DNA of 64,000 nucleotides from Amyelois transitella (lineage: Eukaryota; Arthropoda; Insecta; Lepidoptera; Pyralidae): contig NC_083526.1 of assembly GCF_032362555.1 (NCBI RefSeq), positions 2,190,001 through 2,254,000 on the forward strand, read 5' to 3'. Position numbers and translations under genes: made by a program. Below the pieces are notes generated by a model. The model was not told where the DNA came from. It saw nothing but the letters and a program-made list of their open reading frames with translations, and did not search any database. Below, one piece after another: positions 11,577 to 25,100 of the stretch. Every line of letters begins with the position of its first letter. Position 1 is the first letter of the stretch.

Positions 11577-12817
11577 CTGAAAATAAAAGATTTCTAACTT
11601 GTATGAAACGCTAATCGATGCTATTGTGGCGAGGAAAACATTGTGAGTTACTGAGATCAATTCTTAGCGTATCGACATTGGCAGATCATGTATAGAAAAT
11701 GTAAGAAGTGAGCTTTGGCCGACACGGGGCAAAATAACAAAAGTGGATGGAGCTAAAGAAGTACTTAGGTATGTATCTAGGGATCGTGAACTGAATCGTG
11801 GCAAGCAGAAAGATAGATAGATAAATAAAACTCTTTTTTGCACCATAACAATAAAACATACAAAACAGCACAAAACAGATAGAGTTGGCACAAAGGCGGA
11901 CTTATCGCTGATGCAATCTCTTCAGCCTTTGATGAAAGATGCAGTGATCAATCATGATAATAATGTTAGATCCTTATATTACTTATGATATACTGTGGAT
12001 GAGTAGAGAAGAAGAATAAGTTCAAACCAGCAGCATTCCATTGAGCAGTTCCTCGTCCCTTTGATTGCACATTGTGATATAATTTGTAACAGTTTCATGA
12101 TTTAGTTTCTATCAGAAAATGAGGTAACATCTCACAAGAATTTTAGGATAATTCGACACAAAAACATTTGTTATTGTGATTGTTTGGTGGTTTTCATTTT
12201 GACAATTCATGAAAAAGTGTCATTGCTGCGAAGAGAATGACTCTTTTAATTGTTAACCTCTGACGTAAAAATAAGGTGTTATAAGTTTGACTCCGAACAA
12301 GAGAGATTCAAGAGGTTGGTTGCGTCCTCACCTTTCTGGAGAGAAGTTTGACTATCTGTCAGATCAGGTGAATGAAGCTCGTGGCGTTATCTCCTTCTGG
12401 ATGTGTTATAATCTCATAAATGGAGCCCGGGGTTCGCCCTTACATGGCTAATAGAATATGCTATTTAACGTGTAGTTATTACTTACTAGCGTAGCTTATA
12501 CAGATGTTATAAACCTTTCTCAGAAAATCATCTGTCTCACATTGTAAACGCGAACAAAATCCGTTCACATCTTTTCGAGATTAGCGGATACATACAGAAT
12601 GAGAAAAGCAGGGATTTTACTTTATTATATTATATGTAGTGCTTGTGATGATTTCAATTATTTGCTTCGGATGTTAGCGTTCCATAGAAATACAGTATAA
12701 AGAAATCTGTATACAGCTGTTTTGCACGCTTGTTGTCTCAATGACGGAATATATAATTTTATCACTTAGTTTTTAATTATATTTTTGTTCGTTTGTGTGC
12801 TGTTCTGTTTAGTGAAA
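11577..12817. other. Divergent intergenic region between OTC-like gene and ST1
   Basis: This should hold the missing first exon(s) of the OTC-like gene (minus) and the promoter of ST1 (plus). A minus-strand donor-like AGAAAG|GTGAGG at about 12331 is present, but the frame that would join the next exon meets a stop codon 20 bases upstream, so I did not accept it as an exon. The rest is AT-rich with one retrotransposon tail. Confidence 0.5.
11805..11925 (-). repeat. Retrotransposon 3'-end fragment, second copy
   Basis: This shares the GATAGATAGAT tail, the TTTTGCACCATAA block and GGCGGACTTATCGCTGATGC with the copy at 9915. It lies upstream of the first recognised exon of the OTC-like gene. Confidence 0.5.
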
Positions 12818-15800
12818 ATGTTAGTTTATCAATTAAATCCTTTGGTGAAACAGTATCTGATAGTTATAACAGGTAGTGTACTTAAATATTATAAACAAAA
12901 CAAGCTTTTGATTTTACTGCATCATTCCTTTTAATTGCAAGTCCTTAATTTATAACGACATCGTCATGGTATCGTAATGTATATAGTCCTTAATATATAA
13001 CTACCCCTTGCCAGAGACTTCTATTTCGTTGGTTTTATTAATTTATGATTTTTCTTTCAGACGATGGGCTAGCAACCTGTCACTATTACTGATTCCATTA
13101 ATTAACTTGGCATTTAACCCTTTTGACTATAGGCTACTTAGGGCTATAGACGTGATTAGTATATGTGTATAGAATCAGAAATACAGGTTCCTTAGGAAGT
13201 TTTCCTTCCTAAGTTTTTCTGAAATTGCTTAGTTTTTTTTTATTATTTCAGTAAATTTGAACTTGATCAGTTCAGGCATGACCTTGGGATGGGCTTCTCC
13301 GATGCTAGTGAAGCTATCAGATAAGGAAACTACTCCTCTTCCACGACCCCTGACACAGGATGAAGGGTCATGGGTGGTGTCAGTGACTTTTATTGGTGGT
13401 ATTCTTTGTAAGTATTACCATTTTTTTTGTAGACCAGGCAGTTGTTAGGAAAGCCAGGGTGATGATAGGGAAAGCGGACCCTAGGTCAGGTCTGTAGTCT
13501 CCACCTACCTCACCGATAAGAGCATAAGTTCCATTTTTATTGTAGCAGGTATGTGGAATTAGTAGTGGATATGGATTTCCTTACTTAATTGATTGGAAAC
13601 TTCTACTATGTCTCTACTGCTCTCCAACGTAACTACCTCAGCCAGATCTGGACCAAAAAAGATTACATCCGTAAGGATTAAGAAGCTACGGTACTTTAGA
13701 TCTTTTTTAAATGATTAACATCCCTATTCAGAAGGAAAGCGAATAAGTAAGTATATCAATTTGATGTTGATTTTTCCAGTGTTCATCACGCCCACCATGG
13801 TCAATTTCTTGGGGAGAAAATACACTATTCCATTCAGTTTTCTACCACATTTCACAGCGGGTCTCCTCTTTATATTCGGCAGAAGATTCTGGATGGTTTT
13901 AGCTGGTAGACTTCTCTGTGGGCTCGGTAACGCTGTTCTGTTCTACGCTGTGCCTATTTATTCCTCCGAGATTGCTAGTGTGAGTGACCATCTTTTTTTG
14001 TTTTTTCTGCTTACTTTTTGTAAGTCTTAATTGTTATTAACTATGAATTAGCATTAGAAACGCAACCATGGTGATAGGATTACGTGAGAAAGTTTTTGAG
14101 GGGAACGATTGTACTCATATTATGCGAATTAAAAAATTTAATATAAATCCAACACGTATTTGATCAAACCCAGTTGCTTAAAATGTGTTACTATTTTCCA
14201 TTGTAAGAGCATTAGTTTGATAATTAGGGCTATGATGAGAGAATATCGTTGTCTGTCCTTATCATGTTTATATTTAATCCATCACATTTTAAATTTCAGA
14301 AAGAGATCCGAGGGAGTTTAGGAACGATACTACAAGTATCGTGCAGTCTCGGCTTCTTGATTATGGTGTCTATCGGCCCACATTTGTCTTATTTATCGTG
14401 CAATATTATGTTTACTATATTTGTGGTCGTCACATTCATCCCAAGCTTATTTGTGCCTGAGACTCCTTATTGCCTATTTATTAAAGGTAAGATATTATAA
14501 CTTTGAGTGAAAGATCTCGTAAGACTTTCTACGATTTTTATGTTTTCAGGGGAAAATACCGGTGAAACAGACCCGGTTTGGATTACCATGCTAAAGCCCA
14601 ACATTTAACTTAAATGTTTTCAGTACTTACCTGCTCCGTAATAATACGATATTTGTAACTTACTGGTAATGACATGTACCAAGTACTACTTATTTCAATA
14701 AATAAACATAGATTACTAACATTTTTGTCCTTTTTATTTCCAGGTAAAACAGAAGAATCAACAAAACTTTTATCTTCTCTTAGGGGTTCTAAATCATTAG
14801 CAGATGAAGAAATATCTGCCTATACATCAACCACTGACGAAACGATTATAAAATCAAAGATCATTAGCAAGACTTTTATAAAGGCTATGATGATATTGAT
14901 TATTTTGTCACTTTTAGGTATGATATCTGGGCACAATTGCGTAGCATTTTACCTTCAGACTATATGTATATCAACAAACAGTTCTTTAAGTCCTGAATTA
15001 GCAACTGCTGTTGTTGCATTTCTGTCTTTCTTAGCTAGTTGTTCGTCATCTTTTACGACGGATAGATGTGGAAGGAAGCCAATTTTGTGTTGGACTGCTT
15101 TAGGGATGTCTTTTGGCATGGTGAGTAGTTCTTTTTATCAAAGTAGGTACTAAGTATTTAGGCTTTTTGTACATTACCTCAACATTGCTGCTTTCATCAA
15201 ATTAGGAGTGTTAGATTTGAAGTCTTGAACCATGCCATGCATGGTTTTTAAAAGATGATTATTCTTAACTTACAGATTGGTTTAGGCACATTTTTTTACC
15301 TAAAAGACAGCGACTATGAAATCACAGGATTAATCAATTTTGTGCCTCTTGTATCCATGATCTTGGTAGTCATATTTTACGGCGCAGGTAAAAAATTTTT
15401 TTTTTATAGCTAGATATCTCTTCTACTCTATGACTACAAAAAATATTTTGAAGGCACCTGTATTGGGTGTGTATATTTTGTGTTTCCGCAAATCCCAAAA
15501 CTTATTATTATTATTATGTGTATGAAAATATTATTTGTTCTGACTTTCAGGATTCGCCTCACTCTTCTTCCCACTGGTGCCAGAGTTATTTGATGGTCCA
15601 GGACGAGCAATAGGTACCGCTGTTGCAAACTTTAGCATAACAGCTCTCACTTTTGGCACTCTCAAAATTTTCCCTCTAATATTACAAAATTTAGGACCAG
15701 CTACAACATTTTACGGTTTTGCGGGAATGTGTATAGTTAAATGTTTGTTCGTTGCATTCTTTTTGCCAGAAACGAAGGGTAAAACCATTTTTGAGATACA

Positions 15801-15846
15801 AGAAGCCTTAGGTGCTAAAAGAAATAAATTTGAAACAAAAATTTAG
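12818..15846 (+). CDS. Sugar porter ST1 (facilitated trehalose transporter Tret1-like), seven exons
   Basis: Exons 12818-12872, 13252-13407, 13780-13979, 14300-14486, 14744-15120, 15276-15387 and 15551-15846 join to 460 aa; the first base may be off by two. It is a Major Facilitator Superfamily sugar porter, expected to have 12 membrane helices and to move sugars such as trehalose or glucose across the plasma membrane. Visible motifs are FLGRKY after helix 2, YSSEIAS, PETPY before the central loop, TDRCGRKP in loop 8-9 and PETKG (about 435-439) before a short cytoplasmic tail. The usual QQxSG of helix 7 reads LLGMISGHNCVAF, so both glutamines are missing and the substrate may differ. It lies 258 bp from convergent ST2, a paralogue with the same exon structure. 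Confidence 0.92.
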
Positions 15847-16033
15847 GCGTTGAGAATATTTATAAAAAGTTTGGAGGATTCTTTAATATATAAGTGCAAA
15901 AACGGAGCCTTGCTTCAATGTTATTTGCAATTTTTAAGTTTAATTAGGTTATAGGTATTTCGAAAACATATCTAACACCTCTTTATTTTGTAAATTAGTA
16001 TAATTATGAAAATATTACAACTGTTTTCTTATA

Positions 16034-16039
16034 AATAAA
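16034..16039 (+). other. Candidate polyadenylation signal for ST1
   Basis: AATAAA lies 188 bp after the ST1 stop. The signal for ST2 on the other strand is 32 bp away, so the two transcripts may end face to face or overlap. Confidence 0.4.
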
Positions 16040-16070
16040 CGAATATCTATCATTATAACTAATCACTATT

Positions 16071-16076
16071 TTTATT
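16071..16076 (-). other. Candidate polyadenylation signal for ST2
   Basis: AATAAA on the minus strand lies 29 bp beyond the ST2 stop codon. Confidence 0.45.
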
Positions 16077-16104
16077 TCACTATAAATTGTTCCTTTTCCC
16101 AACA

Positions 16105-19100
16105 TCACTTTCCCAATATTTCTTGGATTTCTGCGAAGGACCTGCCTTTGGTCTCGGGAATGACAAAGGCAGTAAACAGGCAGAACAAAATGCAGATGAC
16201 GCCAAATCCCCAATAAGTCATTGCGTATCCAATGCTGCCTGTTAAGAAGGGCGTGGATTTGGTAATTAAGAAGCCGGCAGAAGTTGCTACCAGAATCGCG
16301 AAAGACGTGCCCGTTGCTCGGGTTCTTCCTTCAAATACTTCTGATACTAACACCCAGAGTATTGATGCTATACCTGGAAATAAAATTAAAAATGAAACCA
16401 ACACAAAATTAATTGAGAGCACAGCACTAATTCTATATCTTATTCTCGACTTTATCATACTGCTATTACTTATGTGTTGAAAAATAATTTAATGAAAAAT
16501 AAGAAAAAGAGAAAATGATCTAATCTCTACAGTCAAGCAAACTCACCAGAACTATAGCAGAACACAATTAATATAATCGACACAAGAGGGAGATAGTTCA
16601 TGAAACCGGTAACTTCATCGTGATGCTCCGTCACTTCGAAGAATGTCCCCAAGCCAACCTGGAAAGCACACAAAATTTTAAAGAATAACAACCAAACGAA
16701 GAAAAAGAAGTATGCAGAGATCATGGCAAGTGGAGAGATGTAGACTCTGCAACCACTCCGGGAAAGAGGTGAGTGATTTCATGTATGTTACGTTACAACC
16801 AGAACCTTGAAATTTATCAAAGAGAAGTAATGAAAATGGGACTTATAAAGAGAAAATAGAGGACCATAAAGAATAATTCTAATATATATGCCCTTAAAAA
16901 GGTAAAACGGGGTTCACTTTCAACTTACCAAACCCAGAGTGACCCCAGAAGTGGTGCCGATCAAAATAGCCTTCCTTCCAAATCTGTCAGTGACGAAAGT
17001 TGTGCAAAAACTGGCCATCAGTTGAATACTACCCACAATTAATGAAGATATCTCTGGCCTCAGACTAGTATTGGTTGCTTCCAGAACAGTTTGAAGATAA
17101 TAAGCCACAGCTGGATAGCCATTTGCTTGCGAGCAAAATCCAACGACAACAGCGATCAAAGCTCCTTTAAGGAATACTTTGTTTTTTAATAGCTCCGTTG
17201 TAGCAACGAGTTCTTTCCCTTCGTCTTGAGAGACAGCTTGGTATTCCTTTATTTCTTCGTGTGCTAGTATATCTGATCCTCGTAGTTTTAGAAGTATTTT
17301 TCGAGCATCCTCAGTTTTTCCTGTAAAATTTCATAAATTAACTGAATAGTGCCGTGTCATGTGATTTCCGACACTTCATTTGAGTTTGCGTTCATCACGT
17401 AAGGGGTCATCTTGCTTACGGCCAGGCAGATTGAGGTCAAGCGTACTCAAATCTATTATAAAAAACTTTAGAATAAGCGAACAATCATCTAATACAAACT
17501 TCCATGCTGGCTGGTAGCGAAGAGAAATTGTGGTATTTTGCCATTCTGCTTCTCTTCCCCTAGATTGTTAAAGTCAATCAAGGGACAGGGCAGTACATTT
17601 GGGGTATTTCTTTTAGTAATGTACTTGAATTTTTTTTATGGATTTATTGAAAACAGCGTTATGAGGGTATGTTCTGATGCGAAGGAAGACATAGCGACAA
17701 GAATGGAAAAGGGTATGCTAAGATGGTTTCGTCATGTGAAGCAGACGAATGAAAGCAGGTTGACCAAGGATACAAAGAGAGTGTGAATAGAAAGGTAGAA
17801 GTGGGAAGGCCTGGACGAATGTGACTTGCTCAAATTAAGGACCTCCTGGCAAAAGGTCAGGTCAAGAGTACCCGAAACCGAAGCTTGCATTTAAGAGCGT
17901 TATAATGTGGATAAAACGAAAAAAGTATGTAGAAATCGTGGGAAGTGGAAAGATGTAGTCTCTGCGCACCCAATCGGGATATAAATTATACATATGTATC
18001 TATATACGGGATAATAAATCTATACTAATATTATAAAGCTGAAGAGTTTGTTTGTTTGTTTAAACGCTCTAATCTCAAGAACTACTGGTTCAAATTGAAA
18101 AATTCTTTTTGCGTCGCATAGACCATTTATCGAGGAAGGCTTCAGGCTATATAACATTATGCTGCAACTATAAGGAGCAAAGAAATAATGGATATGTGAA
18201 AAAAACGGGGAAAATGATTCATCGTTGAGGGAATGAAGCCCAAAATAACTATTCCACGTGGACGAAATCGCGGGCACAGCTAATAAATATATACGGGACA
18301 AACAAATTTATGTATGATTGCAAACAATCTCCAAATTCCTCGGTAGTAATAGCCGCCGTCATATCATGACAATGTCAAAGATAAGGGTTATTATGATGTA
18401 AGTACGTATGATAGTAAATATGTCATAATCTGATTTGGACAGTCAATAACTCAAATCTGATATGACCACCGGTCGAGACTATAAATTATTATACAAAGGA
18501 AGATTCAAGCCGGTACTACTAAATATTGTGTAAAAGCACAGATCAAAGTCATACCTAGTCGATTAATGAATTAAATAACATAGATTTTAATGTCTCCAGG
18601 TCAATATTTCATGATACCATACATACATATAATCGCGTCTATATTCCTTGCGGGGTAGACAGAGCCAACAGTCTTGAAAAGACTGATAAGCCACGTTCAA
18701 CTGTTCGGCTTAATGATAGAACTGAGATTCAAATAGTGACAGATTGCTAGCCTATCGCCTACCAGAAGAATCTCAAGTTTATAAGCATACCCTTTTGTCG
18801 CCTTCTACGACATCCATCTATCCATCATGATACCAATAGTTTTTAAAGGCAAAATTAAAGTATGATTATATCGATCACAGCTAAACTTGGCCTTTCACAG
18901 TCTTTTCCAAACTGTCGACTCTGTCTATCCCGTAAGGGAAAAGATAAGGGAAGGTATGTTATGTATGTATTGATTTGAATATATTTTGTGTTCATTAAAT
19001 CATCGTGATAAGGGAATGTTCTGATGTGAAAGAAGATAAATTAACAGGAATAGAAAAGGGTATGCTAAAATGGTTTGGTCATGTGGAGAGGATGAATGAA

Positions 19101-22100
19101 GGTAGGTTGACCAAGCGAATACATAGACGCACGAAGGTTATCGACATTAAATTTCATTAAATTCTTGACTTACCTTTAGAAAATAGAAAGTAGGGACTGT
19201 CAGGTAGAAACAGTATAGGTATGCTGCTACCGGTCACCACACATAGCAAGATGAGGTTCAAGGTCCAGTAAGATACAAATGGACCCACACCGAGGGCAAT
19301 AAGTACGCCGATTGAAGAATTAATTTGGAGTAAGGCCCCGAGGGAGCCACGGACTTCTTTCTGCAATAAGAGATAACATTTAGTTTTTTTTTTCTTATAT
19401 TTTTTTTTAATTTAAATTAAATAGAAGATTATTGACTTGTTCCGCTGCTTTTTCTACTCTACTTCTCCAATTTCGAATATCTTGAAAAAGGTAGATGTTA
19501 GGAGTACCCGTCGAGTAATCGTCGAATATGCATGAAAAGAGTAATGAGTGCGGAGGAAGCAGGAGAGGTCTAGTCTCTGCCTACCCCAAAAAAACATACA
19601 TACATATGGTCACGTCTATATCCCTTGTGGGGTAGACAGAGCCATGCTCAGCTATTTGGCTCAATGATAGAATTGAGAGTCAAATAGTGACGGGTTGCTA
19701 GCAATGCTAGCCCATCGCCTAAAAAAAGAATCCCAAGTTTGTAAGCCTATCCCTTAGTCACCTTTTACGACATCATAGGAAAGAGATGGAGTAATCCTAT
19801 TCTTTTTGGTACCAATGGGACAAAAGCGTGATGGTATGTTCTGTTCTACACTTGCGTTTTTCATAAGTATTAAATTAAGTGAGGTATAGTTGTGATGAAG
19901 TCATTTAAATGTTACGTCGTTAGACTTAGATATGAACTAATTTATCTGTGTGATTTGTAGCTTTATCTACTCTGTTTTTTGGTGTAAGTAAAAAGTAATT
20001 ACTATAAGTAAAAATATAAATAAAATATCTATCGCTTAGACCAAAGAAAAACTTCCACGCTGGCTTGGTAGCGAATAAAAAACATAGTGTATGCTAGCTG
20101 CTTCTCGTCCTTTGCAGACTGTAAGAGTCAATCAAGGGATTACGTTGTTGACGTCACTGTTCATCAAATTCCATCATTGGGCCACACAGCTGAACGTGGC
20201 CTTTCGGTTTTCAAAACTGTCGGGTCTGCGTACCCCGAAAGGTATATAGTCGTGATTATATTTAATTTTGTAGTTCTCCTTGTAACTCGTTAAATAGAAT
20301 AAACTTTCTCGTATAGAAAATGAGAATTGTCCTATTCGGGTCATATATACTTATCTCGGGTCTGCTGGAAGAGATTTCTTTTGAAATAAGCAGAACCTTT
20401 GTAATTTTGTTTCTTGTGTTTATCAGTCTCGATGTTTTCTGTCTACATAAATTAGTAAATAAATTGTGATTGTGACTTCTTTCATTAAAGATTAAAATAG
20501 ACTTACACTAGCCATCTCCGACGCGTAAGTGGCGACCGTAGTGTAAGCGAGGGCGTCCAGGACTCCAGAGAGGATCCTGCCGGCGAGGATCACCCAGTAG
20601 GTCCTGGCGAGCAGGTACATGAGGGCCATGGGTATTCGCGGGACACATGACAAGATCAAGCAGTACTTTCTACCAACCGCATCTAGGAGGTACCCAGTCA
20701 GGAAAATTCCTGGAAAGAAATCAGGATTAAAATCGTTGTCATTCTCGAGGTAAGAGTTGCCGGGCGTTCGTCTACAATTGGATACAATTAGGTTAACTGT
20801 CCGGTCAAAATGGCATCCGGCATGTCTGGATTTTGTTAGGCTTTTTATATTGCGAATTAAGAAACAGGAATTTCATGTTCAAGAATATGATGAGGTGATT
20901 CATGATGATCGAATATCGACGACCATAAAAAGAAGCATAACCTCAAGCAAGTCATGAAATACCTGTAGGTATATTAATGCCAACATTTGGGGGAACAGAA
21001 ATACTCAACAATGGGCGAGCGATTTTCTTACCCAAATTTTCTATCCGGCCATTACGTTTGGCGACTTGCCAACCCTACACATAGCATTTGTGCCGGTCGG
21101 ATATTTCTCTTAATCAGAAAGCCTAACATGTTTCCAGAAAGAAAAGTAACGGATACCTACGAGCCAAGACCCTTGTTCCGCTGTCATAGGTCCCGAGAGA
21201 AACGTCTGTCCCGCTGTTCAACTTCATGAGAAGTAAAAGAGAACACTAAAGCTTGTCTTACCAAAAAGTCTTTGGCAAAAGGTCAGGTCGAGAGTATTAA
21301 GAACAGATGAGCTTGGAAAGTTGGTCCTACCAAAAATGCTGTGTTGTAGCGAAAAGTCAGGTCAAGAGGTTTAAACCGACGAGCTTGTATGAGGAGAGAG
21401 CGAAAGGCATGTAGCTTTACAACTCCCGATAACTAGGTTTGTTTTCTATACATCGCTGAGAACGCTCCCCGGCCCTTAAGCCCTAGCCCTAAAGCTGAGT
21501 CGACTCGCGACACGAAAACAAACCATCCGCATCTTTTGTGTAAGTATACGTCCCAATGCCCGCCTGATACTTCAGCCAGGAGGCGCCCGCCTCGATGCTG
21601 ATTCCCGACGTCAGATGACAACCACGGACTACATAATTGAATCTCAATTCTATCATTAAGCCTGTTAGGCTTAATGATAGAATGACCTGTTGGAACGGAG
21701 ACGGAGACGGTAAATATACATATATATGTGTTTGATGTGCAAATTATTATGAACCTTATGTGTGTTTTCTTACCTGGTATTCCAGATAGAAAAGATACGG
21801 ATACCAGCCAAGACCCTTGGTCCACTGTGATGGGTCCCTGGAGAACGGTGTCTGTCCCGTTGGTCAACTTCACGAGAACTGGGGATGACCAGCCGAGACC
21901 AAATCCAGTGCATAGTGCGCTCAGGTTGGCTGTGAAAAGAAATACAAATTGTCATGTCCAAATCCATTCACATACTTTTTGATCAATAAAGATATTATTA
22001 AACACAGCTGAAACAAATTAATGGTGTTAAGACACTATACTTTAGAGTTTTTGTCGAAGTTAAGTTTCAGAACCGTTCGTTAGAGTATTTGACGTCAACC

Positions 22101-25100
22101 AATGTTGTGAAACCAAAAGATATGACAATTATTAAGTAATGTGAAGTGTCCCAATATAATGAATAAAATTTTTGAATTTTTTGAATTTTGTCTACTTATC
22201 ACATCAGTCAGGCGTTTAGGGTATGACCACAGATATATTTATATCTTTTTACTATTTATTTGTCATATATGAGGGGAAACGTCGTGAGGAACACATTCAG
22301 GCAACTGGACGTGTCAACCATAGTCCAGTATGAGGTAGGTTCTCCTTCAAAGATTGCGAAAGACAGATTGGAGTCGCATGGTAAAAGCCGCACCTAGGAG
22401 AGGTGATGATGGAATTGGGACACTTGTCAAGAGGAATATGATTTCTCTCATTTCTCTCTGATGAGGATTTACTCCCTTGGCCTAATTTCCTATAGGTTTG
22501 GTGAATCCAAGGCTCTGGAGCAAAAACTACTTAGATTGCAAACTGAAATGAACTCAAACAATATTGACACAAGTGACTTTATAACTGTTATGCATGTCTA
22601 TATAAGTACCTACTTAAGTACCTACGTTTCATGTTCAATCTTCCAACTTAACAATAAACGATTAATTGCACTTAATCCGTTCAAATAAGATAATATTGTT
22701 AATTTAACCGAGATTATGACGTCACAAATGCTTGTTTATTTATTGTCAATGTGTATTTAATTTATCAATAGACCTTGGCTTCATTGCAGACATGCCATTG
22801 AATGCGGAATCTAGAAAATACATATTCACATAACGACTCTTTTCGGGAGTTAGGTAAGCAGAGACAGCTGACTCTCTCTACCTCACAAGGTGGATAGAGA
22901 CGTGACTATGTTTTTTATTTCTATTGTTTCATCCACAGTCATGAATCAATGACACTTCTGGATTTTTTGATAAGAAGCCTCTGTGGCGTAGCGCTCGTGG
23001 GTTCGAATCTCAGCAAAGGCGTAATAAGAAACAAACCTTTTGTTATTGGGCTGAGCCATGGACGTTTAACTAATATTTATTAACGCGGAAGTTAGTTTAT
23101 TTGTTTGTAAGTATGTAACCTTTTCACGCGTTATCTTCTGTACCAATCTTTTTGAAATTTCGCGTAGGTATACATAATTAGGATACCTTTAATCTAGGTT
23201 AACACCGTGGAATTTGCGAAAACCTTATATTAATTTGAAGGTGGCGCTTTTGCGCGGGCTCGCCTATTTGCAGGTGGCGCTAAATTTGCACGGGCGGAGC
23301 CGCGGGCAGAAGCCACTTTATTATTAAATATCGAACGAACTTTCTTCGAGGCTAACACAATCTGTGTTAATTCATTAATTTGTCCCGTCCCGTGCCTATA
23401 TAAAAAATCACAATATAAAAGTTTATGATTAAATTTATTATAAAAATTAAAAAAATATGTATACTAATTACAGATTATACAAACCAATCACTCATTAATG
23501 ATATTAAATTTGCGCCACTACACTAGATTCCTATGCTATCTAAAAGGAGATTAAAAATAAGATGTTCAAAATTACATAAAAAGTGTAATTTTTGTGCAAT
23601 CCAATACTGAAATCTGGATTGAAAAGCCACTTAAAATGATTAGATGTATGATATATGAAATGAGAAGATTCCTATCAAATGTTTAGATTAAAAAAACCAG
23701 TCATGAGTCCGTTCATTCAGGTATCATCATTTAATATCTTACACGTATTACTTATCTTTAAAAAAAAATCTTGTTAGTTCCGGTGATCGTGCGTTGATGT
23801 GACAGTCAATAAGTCAGTTTCTATGGTCAGTCCTCTTTTATATAGGTACTAGCTGTTGCCAGCGACTTTGTTCGTGAAAAGTATACTGACAATCTCAATA
23901 CATAAACGCTGAACACTTTTATTGCCCTGTCGCGACATCTTCAACGTCACACGACATCAACCAATCACGGTTAAGAATGTGACGTGTTCAGCCAATAGCA
24001 GCGAAGAGTCTAAATCGTGATGTCAAAGATTTCACGGATTGGAAACTAAAAACAACCTTCGACTCCACATCGTCGGAGACACGTTTCCCCAGACTTCAGC
24101 CTTCCTAGATAAATGGTCTATTCAACGCAAAATAATTTTTCAATTCGAACCAGTAGTTCTTGAGATTAGCGCGTTCAAACAAACAAACTCTTCAGCTTCA
24201 TAATATACTAGAGGCCGCCCGCGACTTCGTCCGCATGGAAACCCTATCAATCCCGCGGGAACTCTGGGATAAAAAGTAGCCTATGTGTTATTCTGGGTCT
24301 TCAGCTACCTACATACCAAATTTCATGGTAATCGGTTCAGTAGTTTTTGCGTGAAAGAGTAACAAACATCCATACATCCATACAAACTTTCGCCTTTATA
24401 ATAGTAGTAGGAAGTATAGATCTATGGATTTAGATTTAAGTGAATGGAGCATGAAGCACAGTGCCGTGTGGTTCCCGTCATTTTAGAATAGTACCACCCA
24501 CTAAGTACCTAAATATCTATATCCCATGAATGTCATAATAGGCGACTTATACTAGGACATTCATCTGGTGCAGTTTTACCAATATGGGTGAGGTTCCCCT
24601 GGTTGTGAAAGTTAGATGGTAGTCGCTTCGTGTAAAACCCTCACTTACCCAATTTATAATCATGGTCAAAGACACACCTGGTTTCTAGGGACATGAGGAT
24701 GTAACCATGACATAATCTAAGAGGATGAAAAAGGAAGACTTAAACAGATAAAGTTGCATACACGAATATGAAGTGGCACATCCATACATAGAAACATATC
24801 TTCACGCCTTACGGGGCAGACAGAGCCGACAGTCTTGAAAAGACTAAAAGGCCACGTTCAGCTGTTTGGCTTTATGATAGAATTGAGATTCAAATAGTGA
24901 CAGTTTACTAGCCCATCGCCTAAAAGAAGAATCTCAAGTTTATAATCCAAGCCCTTAGTGGGCTTTTACGACATCCATAGGAAAGAGATGGAGTAGTCCT
25001 ATTCTTTTTTCTATTGGTGCCGGTGAAGGGACACAGAAGAGAATAATGCTATCTAGTGTTTGGCGCCACAAGCCTCTTAAAAATGATTAGATTGCTGGTA

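Noticed and set aside
12331-12432. Possible first exon of the OTC-like gene (minus strand, contains IITHPEGDNATSFIHLI)
   Set aside because: This reading meets a TGA 10 codons before the donor and is in the wrong phase; the in-phase frame has a TAG 20 bases before the donor. It may be a relic but cannot be called an exon.
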